Source: an uncultured Eubacteriales bacterium (GTDB lineage: Bacteria > Bacillota > Clostridia > Christensenellales > Aristaeellaceae). From it: a DNA stretch of 64,000 nucleotides. Below, piece after piece: positions 16,632 to 25,537 of the stretch. Within the stretch, counting starts at the first letter, position 1. Each line of letters opens with the position of its first letter. Where the stretch lies: positions 39,800 to 103,799 of the forward strand of contig CADBZH010000005.1 in the NCBI GenBank assembly GCA_902799045.1, in the 5' to 3' direction. Made by a program: the position numbers and the translations under genes. The notes below the pieces were generated by a model. The model made no database searches. It was given only the letters and a program-made list of their open reading frames with translations, and was not told the origin of the DNA.

Positions 16632-16712
16632 TTGAAATCATGTCAGGAATCGTTTATAATAATAACAAAAACATGAAAATGGTTTGACATACTCATTCGA
16701 TTTCATTGTTAC
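16632..16712 (+). promoter_or_regulatory. Tandem promoters of the two-component/GerMN operon
   Basis: TTGAAA (16632-16637), 17 bases, TATAAT (16655-16660) is a near-consensus sigma-A promoter. A second pair, TTGACA (16684-16689), 17 bases, TGTTAC (16707-16712), lies nearer the gene; its -10 is weak. Confidence 0.75.
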
Positions 16713-16736
16713 AACGGCCTTAGAGGAGGATCGACC

Positions 16737-17429
16737 ATGCCCAAACGGATCTTGATTGTCGACGATGAGCCTTTGATCGTAAAAGGTTTGAAATATTCAC
16801 TGGAGCAGGACGGCTATGAGACCGACTCCGCCGCGGACGGCGAGGAGGCCGTGGAGAAGTTCTTCAACGGCAACTATGATCTGGTGCTGCTGGACGTGAT
16901 GCTGCCGAAGATCGACGGCATCGAGGTCTGCCAGCGCATCCGCGAGCGCAGCAACGTGTCCATCATCATGCTCACGGCCAAGGGCGACGACATGGACAAG
17001 ATCCTGGGTCTGGAATACGGCGCGGACGACTATATGACCAAGCCCTTCAACATCCTGGAGGTCAAGGCCCGCATCCGCACCATCTTCCGCCGCACCACCA
17101 TGATGCAGCGGGAAACCGGCCAGCGCATCATCACCGTGCGCGACATGCAGCTGAACGTGAACAACCGCTCCGTGACGGTAGGCGGCCGTGAGGTGAACCT
17201 CACCGCCAAGGAATTCGACCTGCTGCATCTGTTTGCCACCAACCGCGGCAAGGTGTTTTCCCGGGAAAACCTGCTGGAAACCATCTGGAAGTACGACTAC
17301 TTGGGCGATCTGCGCACCGTAGACGTGCACATCCGCCGCTTGCGCGAGAAGGTTGAAAAGGTGCCCAGCCAGCCTGAGTACATCTTCACCAAGTGGGGAG
17401 TGGGCTACTATTTCACTGACAAGGATTAA
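16737..17429 (+). CDS. OmpR/PhoB-family response regulator
   Basis: A 230-residue regulator. The receiver domain has the acidic pair in IVDDEP, the phospho-acceptor D53 in LVLLDVMLP, the conserved Thr in IIMLTAKGD and Lys in YMTKPF. The C-terminal winged helix (residues 130-228) shows EFDLLHLFATNRGKVFSRENLL and RTVDVHIRRLREK. The partner kinase follows directly and may overlap it. AGGAGG lies 7 bases before the ATG. The pair is WalRK/PhoPR-like in form; its signal is unknown. Confidence 0.93.
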   Translation: MPKRILIVDDEPLIVKGLKYSLEQDGYETDSAADGEEAVEKFFNGNYDLVLLDVMLPKIDGIEVCQRIRERSNVSIIMLTAKGDDMDKILGLEYGADDYMTKPFNILEVKARIRTIFRRTTMMQRETGQRIITVRDMQLNVNNRSVTVGGREVNLTAKEFDLLHLFATNRGKVFSRENLLETIWKYDYLGDLRTVDVHIRRLREKVEKVPSQPEYIFTKWGVGYYFTDKD

Positions 17430-18894
17430 AGCCTTCATACATTCCATACGCTGGAAGATCACCATCGCCTACCTTCTGATCATCGTCGTGGCGTTCACCG
17501 TCATCGGCTTTTCGCTGATTCAGCTGGTGGGCGAATATCTGTTTACCCAGCGCAGCCGGGACGACCAGAGAATCGCCGACAGCCTCGCCGAGGGCTTCAG
17601 CGATTATTTGGTCGCTTTTGATGCGCGGAGCATGTATGAAAGCGCCCGGGAGACGGCCCGCGCCCAGCAGAGCCGGGTGCTGGTGCTGGACGCGCTGTGC
17701 GTGGTGCAGGTGGACACAGCCTCTGAGCTGAACGGCCAGCGCTTCATCACCGCGGAGATCGACCGCGTGCTGAACGGCTCCGGCGGCGACTATGGCTTTT
17801 ACGACGCCAGGAACTCCGCCGGCGGCTTCTTTTTGCTGGCGGCGCTGAACGGCTTTTCCCGCGCCAACGCCATGACCGGCGTCTACGCCAGCCCCATCCG
17901 CCAGGGCGGAACGCTCATCGGCGTGCTGGTCTACATCAGCCAGGTGCAGGAGATCTACGAGAGCCTGCGCGATATCCAGATCCGCATCATCTCCTGGATG
18001 GCCATCGTGCTGGTGGCGGTGCTGCTGATCAACGCGCTGGTGCTGCGCACGATCACGCGACCCATCGGCGAGCTGAACGAGGGCATTTCCCGCATGAGCA
18101 AGGGCGACCTGTCCGCCCGGGTGCGCGTGCGCGGCAACAATGAATTCGCCGGCCTGGCCCGGGCGTTCAACAGCATGTCCGAGCGCCTGGAGCAGCTGGA
18201 CAAGTCCAGGAGCCAGTTCGTCTCCAACGCCAGCCACGAGCTGAAGACCCCGCTGAGCACGATGAAGATCCTGATCGAGACGCTGATGTATCAGGACCCG
18301 CCGGACCCCGCCATGACCAAGGAATTCCTGACCGACGCCAACCAGGAGATCGACCGGCTGAACCGCATCGTGTCCGACCTGCTGACGCTGGTGAACATCG
18401 ACAACGGCATGAAGCTGAACCTGGCGGAGCTGGACATCGGCGCGCTGCTGCAGGAGCAGGTGAAGCGCCTGGCCCCGCTGGCGCGGGAGAACGGCGTGGA
18501 GCTGGATTGCGCGCTGAAGGAGACGCTGGAGGTCAACGGCGATCAGACGAAGCTGCAGCAGGTGGTGTACAACATCATCGACAACGCCATCAAGTACACG
18601 CCCCGGGGCGGCGAAGTGCATTGCGCGCTGAACCGCTCCAGCAAAAAGGCCGTCATCCGCGTGACGGACACCGGCGTGGGCATCCCCGCGGAGGACCTGC
18701 CCCACATATTCGACCGATTCTATCGGGTGGACAAGGCGCGCTCGCGGGAGACCGGCGGCACCGGCCTGGGCCTGAGCATCGTGAAGCAGTTCGTGCTGCT
18801 GCACGGCGGCACCATCGACGCCAGGAGCGCCCCCGGCAAGGGCTCGACGTTCATCATCGAGCTGCCGCTGGCGGAAAAGAAGAAGGAAGCGTAA
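17353..18894 (+). CDS. HAMP-domain sensor histidine kinase paired with the regulator at 16737
   Basis: The product has a membrane segment (IRWKITIAYLLIIVVAFTVIGFSL), an extracellular domain of about 140 residues, a second segment (IISWMAIVLVAVLLINALVL), HAMP, HisKA with the phospho-accepting His in FVSNASHELKTPLS, and HATPase with DNAIKYTPRG, DTGVGIP and GGTGLGLS. The start is uncertain: no ATG or GTG lies before the first membrane segment. The nearest usual codon is TTG at 17353, which overlaps the regulator by 77 bases; CTG at 17416 or ATT at 17425 would give a normal short N-terminus. The coordinate given is the TTG. Confidence 0.9.
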   Translation: MKRCPASLSTSSPSGEWATISLTRIKAFIHSIRWKITIAYLLIIVVAFTVIGFSLIQLVGEYLFTQRSRDDQRIADSLAEGFSDYLVAFDARSMYESARETARAQQSRVLVLDALCVVQVDTASELNGQRFITAEIDRVLNGSGGDYGFYDARNSAGGFFLLAALNGFSRANAMTGVYASPIRQGGTLIGVLVYISQVQEIYESLRDIQIRIISWMAIVLVAVLLINALVLRTITRPIGELNEGISRMSKGDLSARVRVRGNNEFAGLARAFNSMSERLEQLDKSRSQFVSNASHELKTPLSTMKILIETLMYQDPPDPAMTKEFLTDANQEIDRLNRIVSDLLTLVNIDNGMKLNLAELDIGALLQEQVKRLAPLARENGVELDCALKETLEVNGDQTKLQQVVYNIIDNAIKYTPRGGEVHCALNRSSKKAVIRVTDTGVGIPAEDLPHIFDRFYRVDKARSRETGGTGLGLSIVKQFVLLHGGTIDARSAPGKGSTFIIELPLAEKKKEA

Positions 18895-18938
18895 TCGGAA
18901 CGATTATGGGAAGCGATGCGCGAAGGGAGGTTGATTTC

Positions 18939-20450
18939 GTGCGCAAGGCATTGTCGCTGCTGGCGCTGCTGCTGGCGCTGTGCGTTGGGGTCGGCGGCTG
19001 CGCGCTGCGCGGCCAGGAGACGGAAGCCGCTGGTGAGATCAGCCTGCCCCAGCCCTCCGACGAGCCGGAGAACATGATCCTGGGTGAATCCGCGGCCGGC
19101 GGCATGGTGGAGGCGGCCCTCTACCACCCCGCCAGCGATTTCTCAGGCTTCTCCACCGTGAACCAGAGCATCCGGGCGGAGGTGGGCCAGAGCCTGCCGG
19201 AGGCCGCCGTGGAGGCGCTTCTGAACTCCGGCATCCGCGCCGCCGCGGACGTGCGGCTGCTCTCCTGTGAATACGCCTGCGGCACCGCCACGGCGAACCT
19301 GTCCATCGACGCCCGCAACGCCAACTCGCCCCAGGAGCTGCTGGCCCTTGAGACGGCCATCGGCAACACGATGCTGGGCATCGAGGGCGTGCGCGCCGCG
19401 AACGTGCTGATCGCGGACCGAAGCGAGAGCTGCTGCCAGCTGCCGGTGGGCGTTCAGACCGCGATTCTCCCCAGCGTCACCGCCGCCTACGCCCAGCTGC
19501 AGGCCGAGCGCGACCGGCTGGCGCAGGCCGGCGCCGCGCCGATCGCGCGCACGGCGCTTCTGTACTTCCCCACCGAGGGCGGCGAATGGCTGGTGCCGGA
19601 GCTTCGGAGCCTGTCGGTGGCGGACGGGGCCTTCGTCCCGGCGCTGATCGACGCGCTGAAGGCCGGGCCGCGGGACGAGCGCTGCGCCATCGCCTCGATC
19701 CCCGAGGGCGCGGAGCTGCTGGAGGAAAACCCGGCGGTGGCGACCCTCTCCACCGGCGAGCGCGTGCTGACGCTGAACTTCACCTCCGCCCTGGCCAACT
19801 ACCTGGCCTTCTCGGGCCTTGAGGTGTGGGAGCTGGCCGGGTCGATCACGATGACGATGTGCTCGTTCCTGCCGGAGCTGGACGGCGTGAAGGTGATGGT
19901 GAACGACGAAGCGATCTCGATGTGCGCCATCGGCGAAACGATCTTGCAGTTTGAAGGCGGGCTGATGCGCCGCCGGGATTTCGCCAATCGCGTGGGCAGC
20001 GTGGCGACGCTTTACCTGTTGAACGGGGGCGACGAGCTGCAGGGCGTGGAGCGCGCCGTTTCGACGCGCAGCGCCCTGTCCCCCAAGCGGCTGTTGACGG
20101 AGCTGTTCGCCTACTCGGGCCTCGAGGACGCGCCCTATCGCCTGCCGATCCCCGGCGCCGTGTCGGCCGAGGACGTGCTGGGCGTCCAGGTGGTGGGCGG
20201 CATCGCCCGAGTGAACCTCTCCGCCAGCTTCTATCGAAGCTGCCAGACGCTCAGTCCCCGCGCCGAGCGCGACCTGGTGTACGCCATGGTGAACACGCTC
20301 TGCGCGCTGGACGGCATCCGCGCCGTGCGCTTCTACGTGGAGGGCCGCGCCGCCGACACCCTCGCCGGCAGCGTGTACCTTAGGAGCCCGCTGATGCCGA
20401 ACCCCGGGCTCGTGGCCGAGCCCGCCGGAGCGGCTACAGCCGCACCGTGA
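18939..20450 (+). CDS. GerMN-domain lipoprotein
   Basis: A 503-residue exported lipoprotein. The GTG start (GGGAGG 8 bases upstream) opens a signal sequence ending in the lipobox VGGC at about residues 23-26. Two GerMN-like domains follow: the first around LPEAAVEALLNSGI to TANLSI, the second around FVPALIDALKAG to LTLNFT, and again TRSALSPKRLLTELFAYSG to RVNLSASF. GerM of Bacillus is needed for sporulation and germination; regulator-kinase-GerMN groupings (for example LpqB-MtrAB in Actinobacteria) tie such proteins to envelope signalling. It is probably the third gene of this operon and may modulate the kinase. Its end overlaps the convergent gene by 17 bases. Confidence 0.82.
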   Translation: MRKALSLLALLLALCVGVGGCALRGQETEAAGEISLPQPSDEPENMILGESAAGGMVEAALYHPASDFSGFSTVNQSIRAEVGQSLPEAAVEALLNSGIRAAADVRLLSCEYACGTATANLSIDARNANSPQELLALETAIGNTMLGIEGVRAANVLIADRSESCCQLPVGVQTAILPSVTAAYAQLQAERDRLAQAGAAPIARTALLYFPTEGGEWLVPELRSLSVADGAFVPALIDALKAGPRDERCAIASIPEGAELLEENPAVATLSTGERVLTLNFTSALANYLAFSGLEVWELAGSITMTMCSFLPELDGVKVMVNDEAISMCAIGETILQFEGGLMRRRDFANRVGSVATLYLLNGGDELQGVERAVSTRSALSPKRLLTELFAYSGLEDAPYRLPIPGAVSAEDVLGVQVVGGIARVNLSASFYRSCQTLSPRAERDLVYAMVNTLCALDGIRAVRFYVEGRAADTLAGSVYLRSPLMPNPGLVAEPAGAATAAP

Positions 20451-22152
20451 CGTTGCGCTCCGCCATCCAGCGGTTCACCTGCCAGAGGTAGCCCAGCAGC
20501 TGCGGCCCTGCCATCAGCTGGCCGAACCAGGGCGTATCGGCCGGGTTCAGGTCGGACCGGGCGATCTCCAGCACCCGATCCCGATCCACATAATGGAATA
20601 TCGGCGCGTCCCCATCCGAGACCAGGCGCTCCGCGAGCGTGCGCGTCAGCTGCGCGAAATGCGGGCTGCAGGTCTTCGGATAGGGGCTTTTCTTGCGCTT
20701 CAGCAGCTTTTCCGGCAGCAGGTCGCGCACCGCCGCCCGGAACAGCCCTTTCTCCTGCCCGTCCATAAACTTCATGGTCCAGGGCACGTTGTAGACGTAC
20801 CGGACCAGCCGGTCGTCACACAGCGGCGTCAACACCTCCACCCCCGCGCCGGCGCACATCCGCACGGCGCGCTCCTGCAGGTTCGGCATGAAGTATTCAA
20901 AGCACAACCGCTGCATCGTCCTCAGGCGGCGCTCGTCCGGGGCAAATTCCGCGCCGGGGTCGGCCGCCGCGCGGCGGGTCTCAAACACGTCGCGCACGTA
21001 TTCCGTCAGGCGCAGCGCCTCGCGGGTCTCCGGCCTCAGGATGCGCTCCCGCAGCGCCAGCGACCCCGACCAGGGAAAGCCGGTCAGCGGCGCGTCGTCC
21101 CGGAACCAGGGATAGCCGCCGAAAACCTCGTCGCCGCACTCGCCGGAGACCACGCTGCCGTCAAAGCGCGCGATCTCCCGGGCCAGCAGCATCAGCGACA
21201 CGTCGATGTCCGCCATGCCGGGAAAGCCGCGCAGGGACATCGCTCGCCCCATGCCCCGCGCCAGCGCCTGGGCGTCCAGCGTCACGAAGCGGTGCTGGGT
21301 GCCGAACGCGCCGACGGCCAGCTTCACATAGGGCGCGTCCGCCTCCGGGCGAAAGGCGTTGGGTTCGAAATCCCGCTCGTTGCCGAGGTAGTCCACCGAA
21401 AAGGTGCGCAGGTCGCCCTGGTATTGCGCCAGCAGCGCCGTGAGCGCCGTGGAATCCAGCCCGCCGGAGAGCATCACCGCGCTCTTCAGCGGCGCGATCT
21501 CCGCCACGGCGGCCTCGAGCAGCTCCCGCACCGTTTGCACCGTCCGGGCGGCGTCGTCCTCGTGCGGCGCGTCCTCCAGGGCAAAATAGCGGTCCACGGA
21601 GGCCCGGTTCCGACGGATGGCAAGGGCGCAGCCCGGCTCCAGCATGCGCATGTCCCGGTAATACGTGCGGCCGGGTGTGCGGGCCGGGCCGAGGCCGAAC
21701 AGCTCGCGCAGGCCGTCGCCGTCCACCACCGGCTCCACCCGGTCGGACTTCAGCAGGGAATCCGGGTGGTCAGAGAAGGCGGCGCAACGCTCATCCAGCG
21801 CGTAGAACACCGGCTGCTCCCCCATGCGGTCGCGGCTCAGCACCAACGCGTCGGCGTCCGCGTCCATCACGCAGGTGGCGACGGGGCCCTCCATGTGGCG
21901 GGGATAGTCCGCCCCCCAGCGCCGGTAGGCCTCGAGAGCCAGCAGTGCGTCGGAAGCGCCTCCCGCCTGCCCCAGCGCGGCGATCAGCGCCTCCCGGTTG
22001 CGCAGGCGCCCCCGGGTCATGGCGATCAGCCCGTCCCGGGAGGCCGTGCCCCGGGCGCAGAGCGTCATCCGCCCCTTGGTGATGCAGGGCGCGTCCATGA
22101 CGCCGCTGACGGGACGGTTGTAATCCGAGTGGTACACGCCGAGATAATTCAT
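20434..22152 (-). CDS. Asparagine synthetase-like protein lacking the glutaminase cysteine
   Basis: A 572-residue protein with the two-domain layout of AsnB. The C-terminal synthetase domain is good: PPi loop VMLSGGLDSTALTAL (about 227-241), SVDYLGNERDFEPN, and VVSGECGDEVFGGYPWF. The N-terminal domain begins MNYLGVYHSD, so the Cys2 that hydrolyses glutamine in AsnB is absent, and the RHRGPD and NGEIYN segments are reduced or altered (GRLRNREAL), though RDRMGEQPVFYA remains. It may use free ammonia or make another amide. The ATG has GGAGTGAGG upstream. The gene stands alone. Confidence 0.8.
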   Translation of the reverse strand: MNYLGVYHSDYNRPVSGVMDAPCITKGRMTLCARGTASRDGLIAMTRGRLRNREALIAALGQAGGASDALLALEAYRRWGADYPRHMEGPVATCVMDADADALVLSRDRMGEQPVFYALDERCAAFSDHPDSLLKSDRVEPVVDGDGLRELFGLGPARTPGRTYYRDMRMLEPGCALAIRRNRASVDRYFALEDAPHEDDAARTVQTVRELLEAAVAEIAPLKSAVMLSGGLDSTALTALLAQYQGDLRTFSVDYLGNERDFEPNAFRPEADAPYVKLAVGAFGTQHRFVTLDAQALARGMGRAMSLRGFPGMADIDVSLMLLAREIARFDGSVVSGECGDEVFGGYPWFRDDAPLTGFPWSGSLALRERILRPETREALRLTEYVRDVFETRRAAADPGAEFAPDERRLRTMQRLCFEYFMPNLQERAVRMCAGAGVEVLTPLCDDRLVRYVYNVPWTMKFMDGQEKGLFRAAVRDLLPEKLLKRKKSPYPKTCSPHFAQLTRTLAERLVSDGDAPIFHYVDRDRVLEIARSDLNPADTPWFGQLMAGPQLLGYLWQVNRWMAERNVTVRL

Positions 22153-22372
22153 AGCCTCACTCCTTCGCTCAATCTGCCCAATTCTATGTGATTTCGCGCG
22201 TTCGCATGACGATTCGGGGGGATTGTGGAATCGTTACAGAAACTCAGAGGGACAGGCGGAATAAACCAGCTTGCGATGCGGTGCATTTTGCCGGTTAACT
22301 GCGTGGAAGCGGAAAACCCGCCGGCTGCCTCGCCTCATTCCCCGGTTTTTCGCGCGGAGCCCTTTATTTTGG

Positions 22373-22401
22373 TTGTGCGGCGGCGCACATTCTGGTATAA
22401 T
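22373..22401 (+). promoter_or_regulatory. Promoter of the MBL hydrolase-comEC-holA operon
   Basis: TTGTGC (22373-22378), 17 bases, TATAAT (22396-22401), 34 bases before the ATG. The rest of the 22153-22435 gap shows no gene; a weak TAGAAT on the minus strand may serve the asparagine synthetase-like gene. Confidence 0.7.
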
Positions 22402-22435
22402 GAAGGCACCATCCAACGAAAGAGGAGCGCTTGCC

Positions 22436-23149
22436 ATGCAATTGACGATCCTGGGCAACAACGGCCCCTTCCCCGCGCCGAACGGCGCCTGTTCCGGCTA
22501 TCTGCTGGAGAGCGACAGCGGCGAGACCTGCGTACTGATCGACTGCGGCACGGGCGTACTGAACCGGCTGATGGCGCTGGGCGGCCCGGCGGCGCTGGAC
22601 GCGGTGCTGCTGTCTCACCTGCACTACGACCACATGTCGGACATGCTGCCGATGCAGTACGCGCTGCAGTTCAACCCCCGGCCAAAGCCGCTGCCGGTCT
22701 ACGCGCCGGACGCGCCGGAGGCGGTGTACGCGCTGCTTCAGGCCCCGTGCTTTGACCTCTGGGAGGCGAAGGATACGGCCATCGGCGAGATGCGTGTCTC
22801 CTTCACCCCGGCGCGGCACCCGGTGCCCACAAACGCCATCGCGGTGGAATGCGACGGCCAGCGCTTCGTGTTCACCGGCGATTCCAACCAGGACGCGCTG
22901 GTGGAGCTGTTCTGCGAGGGCGCGGACCTGCTGTTGGCGGACTGCGGGCTCCCGGAGGCCGACCACAAGTTCACCGCGCCGCACTACTCCGCCAGGCTCT
23001 GCGGGGAGCTGGCGAAGAACACCCGGGCCAAGCGGCTGCTGCTGACCCACCTGAACCCGAAGTATGATCCCCAGGCGCTGCTGGAGGAGGCCCGGGCGGT
23101 CTATCCCGCAGCGGAGCTTACTGAGCTGGGCGCGACCTACTACCTCTGA
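22436..23149 (+). CDS. Metallo-beta-lactamase fold hydrolase
   Basis: A 237-residue soluble MBL-fold protein related to RNase Z-like and YycJ/YhfI-type hydrolases. The metal motif is LLSHLHYDHMSDM (HxHxDH, about residue 60), with later ligands in PARHPVPTNA, FVFTGDSN and LLLTHLNPKYDP. The substrate is unknown. The ATG has GAGGAGCG upstream. It is followed after 6 bases by comEC. Confidence 0.88.
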   Translation: MQLTILGNNGPFPAPNGACSGYLLESDSGETCVLIDCGTGVLNRLMALGGPAALDAVLLSHLHYDHMSDMLPMQYALQFNPRPKPLPVYAPDAPEAVYALLQAPCFDLWEAKDTAIGEMRVSFTPARHPVPTNAIAVECDGQRFVFTGDSNQDALVELFCEGADLLLADCGLPEADHKFTAPHYSARLCGELAKNTRAKRLLLTHLNPKYDPQALLEEARAVYPAAELTELGATYYL

Positions 23150-23155
23150 CGCGCC

Positions 23156-25537
23156 ATGGCCCGCCCCGAACCGTTTCTGCCGCGTCAGGCGCATGCGCGA
23201 CCGCTGGCGACGTTCGCCTCGGCATTCCTGCTGGGGCTGATCGCAGGGAAGGCGCGGCCCGCGCCGATCCTCGCCTGCGCCGGGGCGCTGGGTGGGGCGG
23301 CGCTGCTGTGCGCCCTGCTGCGGAAGAACCGGAGGGCGTTTGCCGTCTGTTTGCTGCTGGCGGGCTTCGCCGCGGGCCTGTGCCGGATGACGCTGGCGCT
23401 GGACGCCATTCCCACGGTCGAGACGCAATACTCCGTGGCCATGACGGGCCGCGTCGTCTCCGAGCCCTTTCAGAACCCTGACACGGGCCGCCTGATCAGC
23501 CAGTTCCAGTTGGAGACGCTGAACGGCGAGGCCTCGGACCTTCGGCTGCGGCTGTACCTGCGCGACGAGGCGCCGGTGCCGGAGGACGCGGTTTGCTATG
23601 GCCAGCGGCTTGCGCTGACGGGCCACATCTGGCAGGCCGACGCGGTGACGAATCCCTATGAGTTCGACTTCGGGGATTACCTCACGCGGCAGGGCCTCTC
23701 CGCCTATGCCACGGCCAGGCTTTCGGACGTGACGCCGCTTGAGACGCGCCGCGACCTGCGCTCGCTTCTGATCGACACCCGCAAGGGCATCGCGCGGCGC
23801 ATCGACGCGCTTTTCCCTGAAAACGCGCCGCTGGTGCGGGCGCTGGTGCTGGGCGACAGGAGCCTGCTGGACGAGGAATTCCGCGAATCGCTGAACCGCA
23901 CCGGCACGGCCCACCTGATCAGCATCTCCGGCCTGCACGTGACGGTGCTCGCGGCACTGCTGGCCTTCGCGCTGGGGCGGTTCCTGCCGAGGCGGTGGGC
24001 CAACCTGTTCGCCGTGCTGCTGCTGATCCCCTACGGCGCGCTGATCGGCTTCAACGCGCCCTTCGCGCGGGCGCTGATCATGTTCGCGCTGGTCTGCCTT
24101 GCGCCGACGACAGGCCATCCCAGCGATTCCGTCACCCGGCTGGCCGCGGCCATGCTGGGCTATCTGCTGGTGAAACCCCTGGCCATCGGGGACGCGGGCT
24201 TCGCGCTCTCGTTCACGGCCTCGGCGGGCCTGCTGCTGCTGTCGCCGCCGCTGGCGCGACTGGTCGGCATCGAAGGGCTCCAGCATCGGCGCTACCTCGG
24301 CCCGCCCCGGAGGCGCCTGGCCCGACAGGCGGTCTACTATTTCGCCTCGCTGCTGTGCGCGTCGCTGGCGGCACAGCTGGCGACCCTGCCCACCGTGGTG
24401 GCCTGGTTCGGCGTGCAATCGGTGATCTCGCTGCCCTTCAACCTGGTGTGCGTGCCCCTCTGCATGCTGGGATACATCCTTTCGGTGGTCGCACTGCTGG
24501 TCTCATGCGTCTCAATGCCGCTGGCTGCGCTTGTGGCGCGGCTGCCGGACGGGCTCTTCGCGCTGCTCGCCGCCGCGACGCGCCTGAGCTTCCGCCTGCC
24601 CGTCTCCGGCGTGCGCTTCGGCCGCTATCCGTGGCCGCTGGTGGCGCTGCACTGGGCGCTGGTGATCGCCGCGTCGGACCTGACGCTCATTCGCCCGCGC
24701 CTGCGCAGATGGATGCCGCTGGCGCTGGTGCTCGTCGCGGGGCTGTCGGCGCTGGTCGCCTTCGTTCGCGCGTATCCGTTCAGCGTGATGTTCATGGACG
24801 CGGGCCAGGCCGACTGCGCCATCGTGCGCACGAAGGGACACACCTATCTGTTCGACGCGGGCGACACCTACACCCCGGCGGCGGATTACCTGAACGCCAC
24901 GGCGCTGGGCGTGGACGCGGTGTTCCTCTCCCATCCGCATCAGGACCACGCCGGCGGACTTGCTGACCTCCTGACCAGCTTTCGCCCGGGCAGGATCTAC
25001 GTCCCGGCGGGCTGGTTTGAGCCGGAGAATATCTCCCCCGCCGTCACAGAGGCCATCGACCTGGCGAAGGAGATGGGCGTTGAGATCGTGGAGCTGGCCG
25101 CGGGCGACGCGCTCGAGCTGCCCGGCGGCGCGACGGTTGAGGTATTCTCCCCCGACGGGATCGCGCTTCCGGGGGAGGTCAACGATATGTCCATGCTGGC
25201 GCTTCTGACCTGCGAGGGGCAGAAGGTGCTGTTCACCGGCGATTTGAGCGCAGGTGGCGAGCCAGAGGTGATCCCCGACGCGGACGTGTTGAAGGTGGCC
25301 CACCACGGCTCCGCGAAGGCGACCAGCGAGCGCTTTCTCGCCGCCTGCACGCCGGAGCTCGCTGTCATCAGCGTCGGCGAAAACAACTTCGGCCACCCCG
25401 CCGAGGAGACGCTTCAAAAGCTGGATGCCGTCGGCGCAAAGACCCTGCTCACCCGCGATTGCGGCGCGATCACGCTGACGTGGCACGGCGGCTGGCAGAT
25501 CGACACCTACCTGGAGGCAGGCCATGACGTGGAATGA
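23156..25537 (+). CDS. comEC: ComEC/Rec2 DNA internalization protein
   Basis: A 793-residue membrane protein. The order is N-terminal membrane segments, a DUF4131-like OB region (VAMTGRVVSEPFQ to RLALTGHIW), the competence channel domain with HLISISGLHVTVLAALL and further membrane segments, and a C-terminal MBL-fold domain (MFMDAGQADCAIVRTKG, FLSHPHQDHAGGL, FTGDLSAGGE, KVAHHGSAKATS). It forms the single-strand DNA channel of natural transformation. No other competence gene is in the window. It overlaps holA by 14 bases, a common pairing. Confidence 0.92.
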   Translation: MARPEPFLPRQAHARPLATFASAFLLGLIAGKARPAPILACAGALGGAALLCALLRKNRRAFAVCLLLAGFAAGLCRMTLALDAIPTVETQYSVAMTGRVVSEPFQNPDTGRLISQFQLETLNGEASDLRLRLYLRDEAPVPEDAVCYGQRLALTGHIWQADAVTNPYEFDFGDYLTRQGLSAYATARLSDVTPLETRRDLRSLLIDTRKGIARRIDALFPENAPLVRALVLGDRSLLDEEFRESLNRTGTAHLISISGLHVTVLAALLAFALGRFLPRRWANLFAVLLLIPYGALIGFNAPFARALIMFALVCLAPTTGHPSDSVTRLAAAMLGYLLVKPLAIGDAGFALSFTASAGLLLLSPPLARLVGIEGLQHRRYLGPPRRRLARQAVYYFASLLCASLAAQLATLPTVVAWFGVQSVISLPFNLVCVPLCMLGYILSVVALLVSCVSMPLAALVARLPDGLFALLAAATRLSFRLPVSGVRFGRYPWPLVALHWALVIAASDLTLIRPRLRRWMPLALVLVAGLSALVAFVRAYPFSVMFMDAGQADCAIVRTKGHTYLFDAGDTYTPAADYLNATALGVDAVFLSHPHQDHAGGLADLLTSFRPGRIYVPAGWFEPENISPAVTEAIDLAKEMGVEIVELAAGDALELPGGATVEVFSPDGIALPGEVNDMSMLALLTCEGQKVLFTGDLSAGGEPEVIPDADVLKVAHHGSAKATSERFLAACTPELAVISVGENNFGHPAEETLQKLDAVGAKTLLTRDCGAITLTWHGGWQIDTYLEAGHDVE

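Noticed and set aside
23156-25537. A full competence locus
   Set aside because: Only comEC is present; comEA, comF or pilus genes are not in the window.
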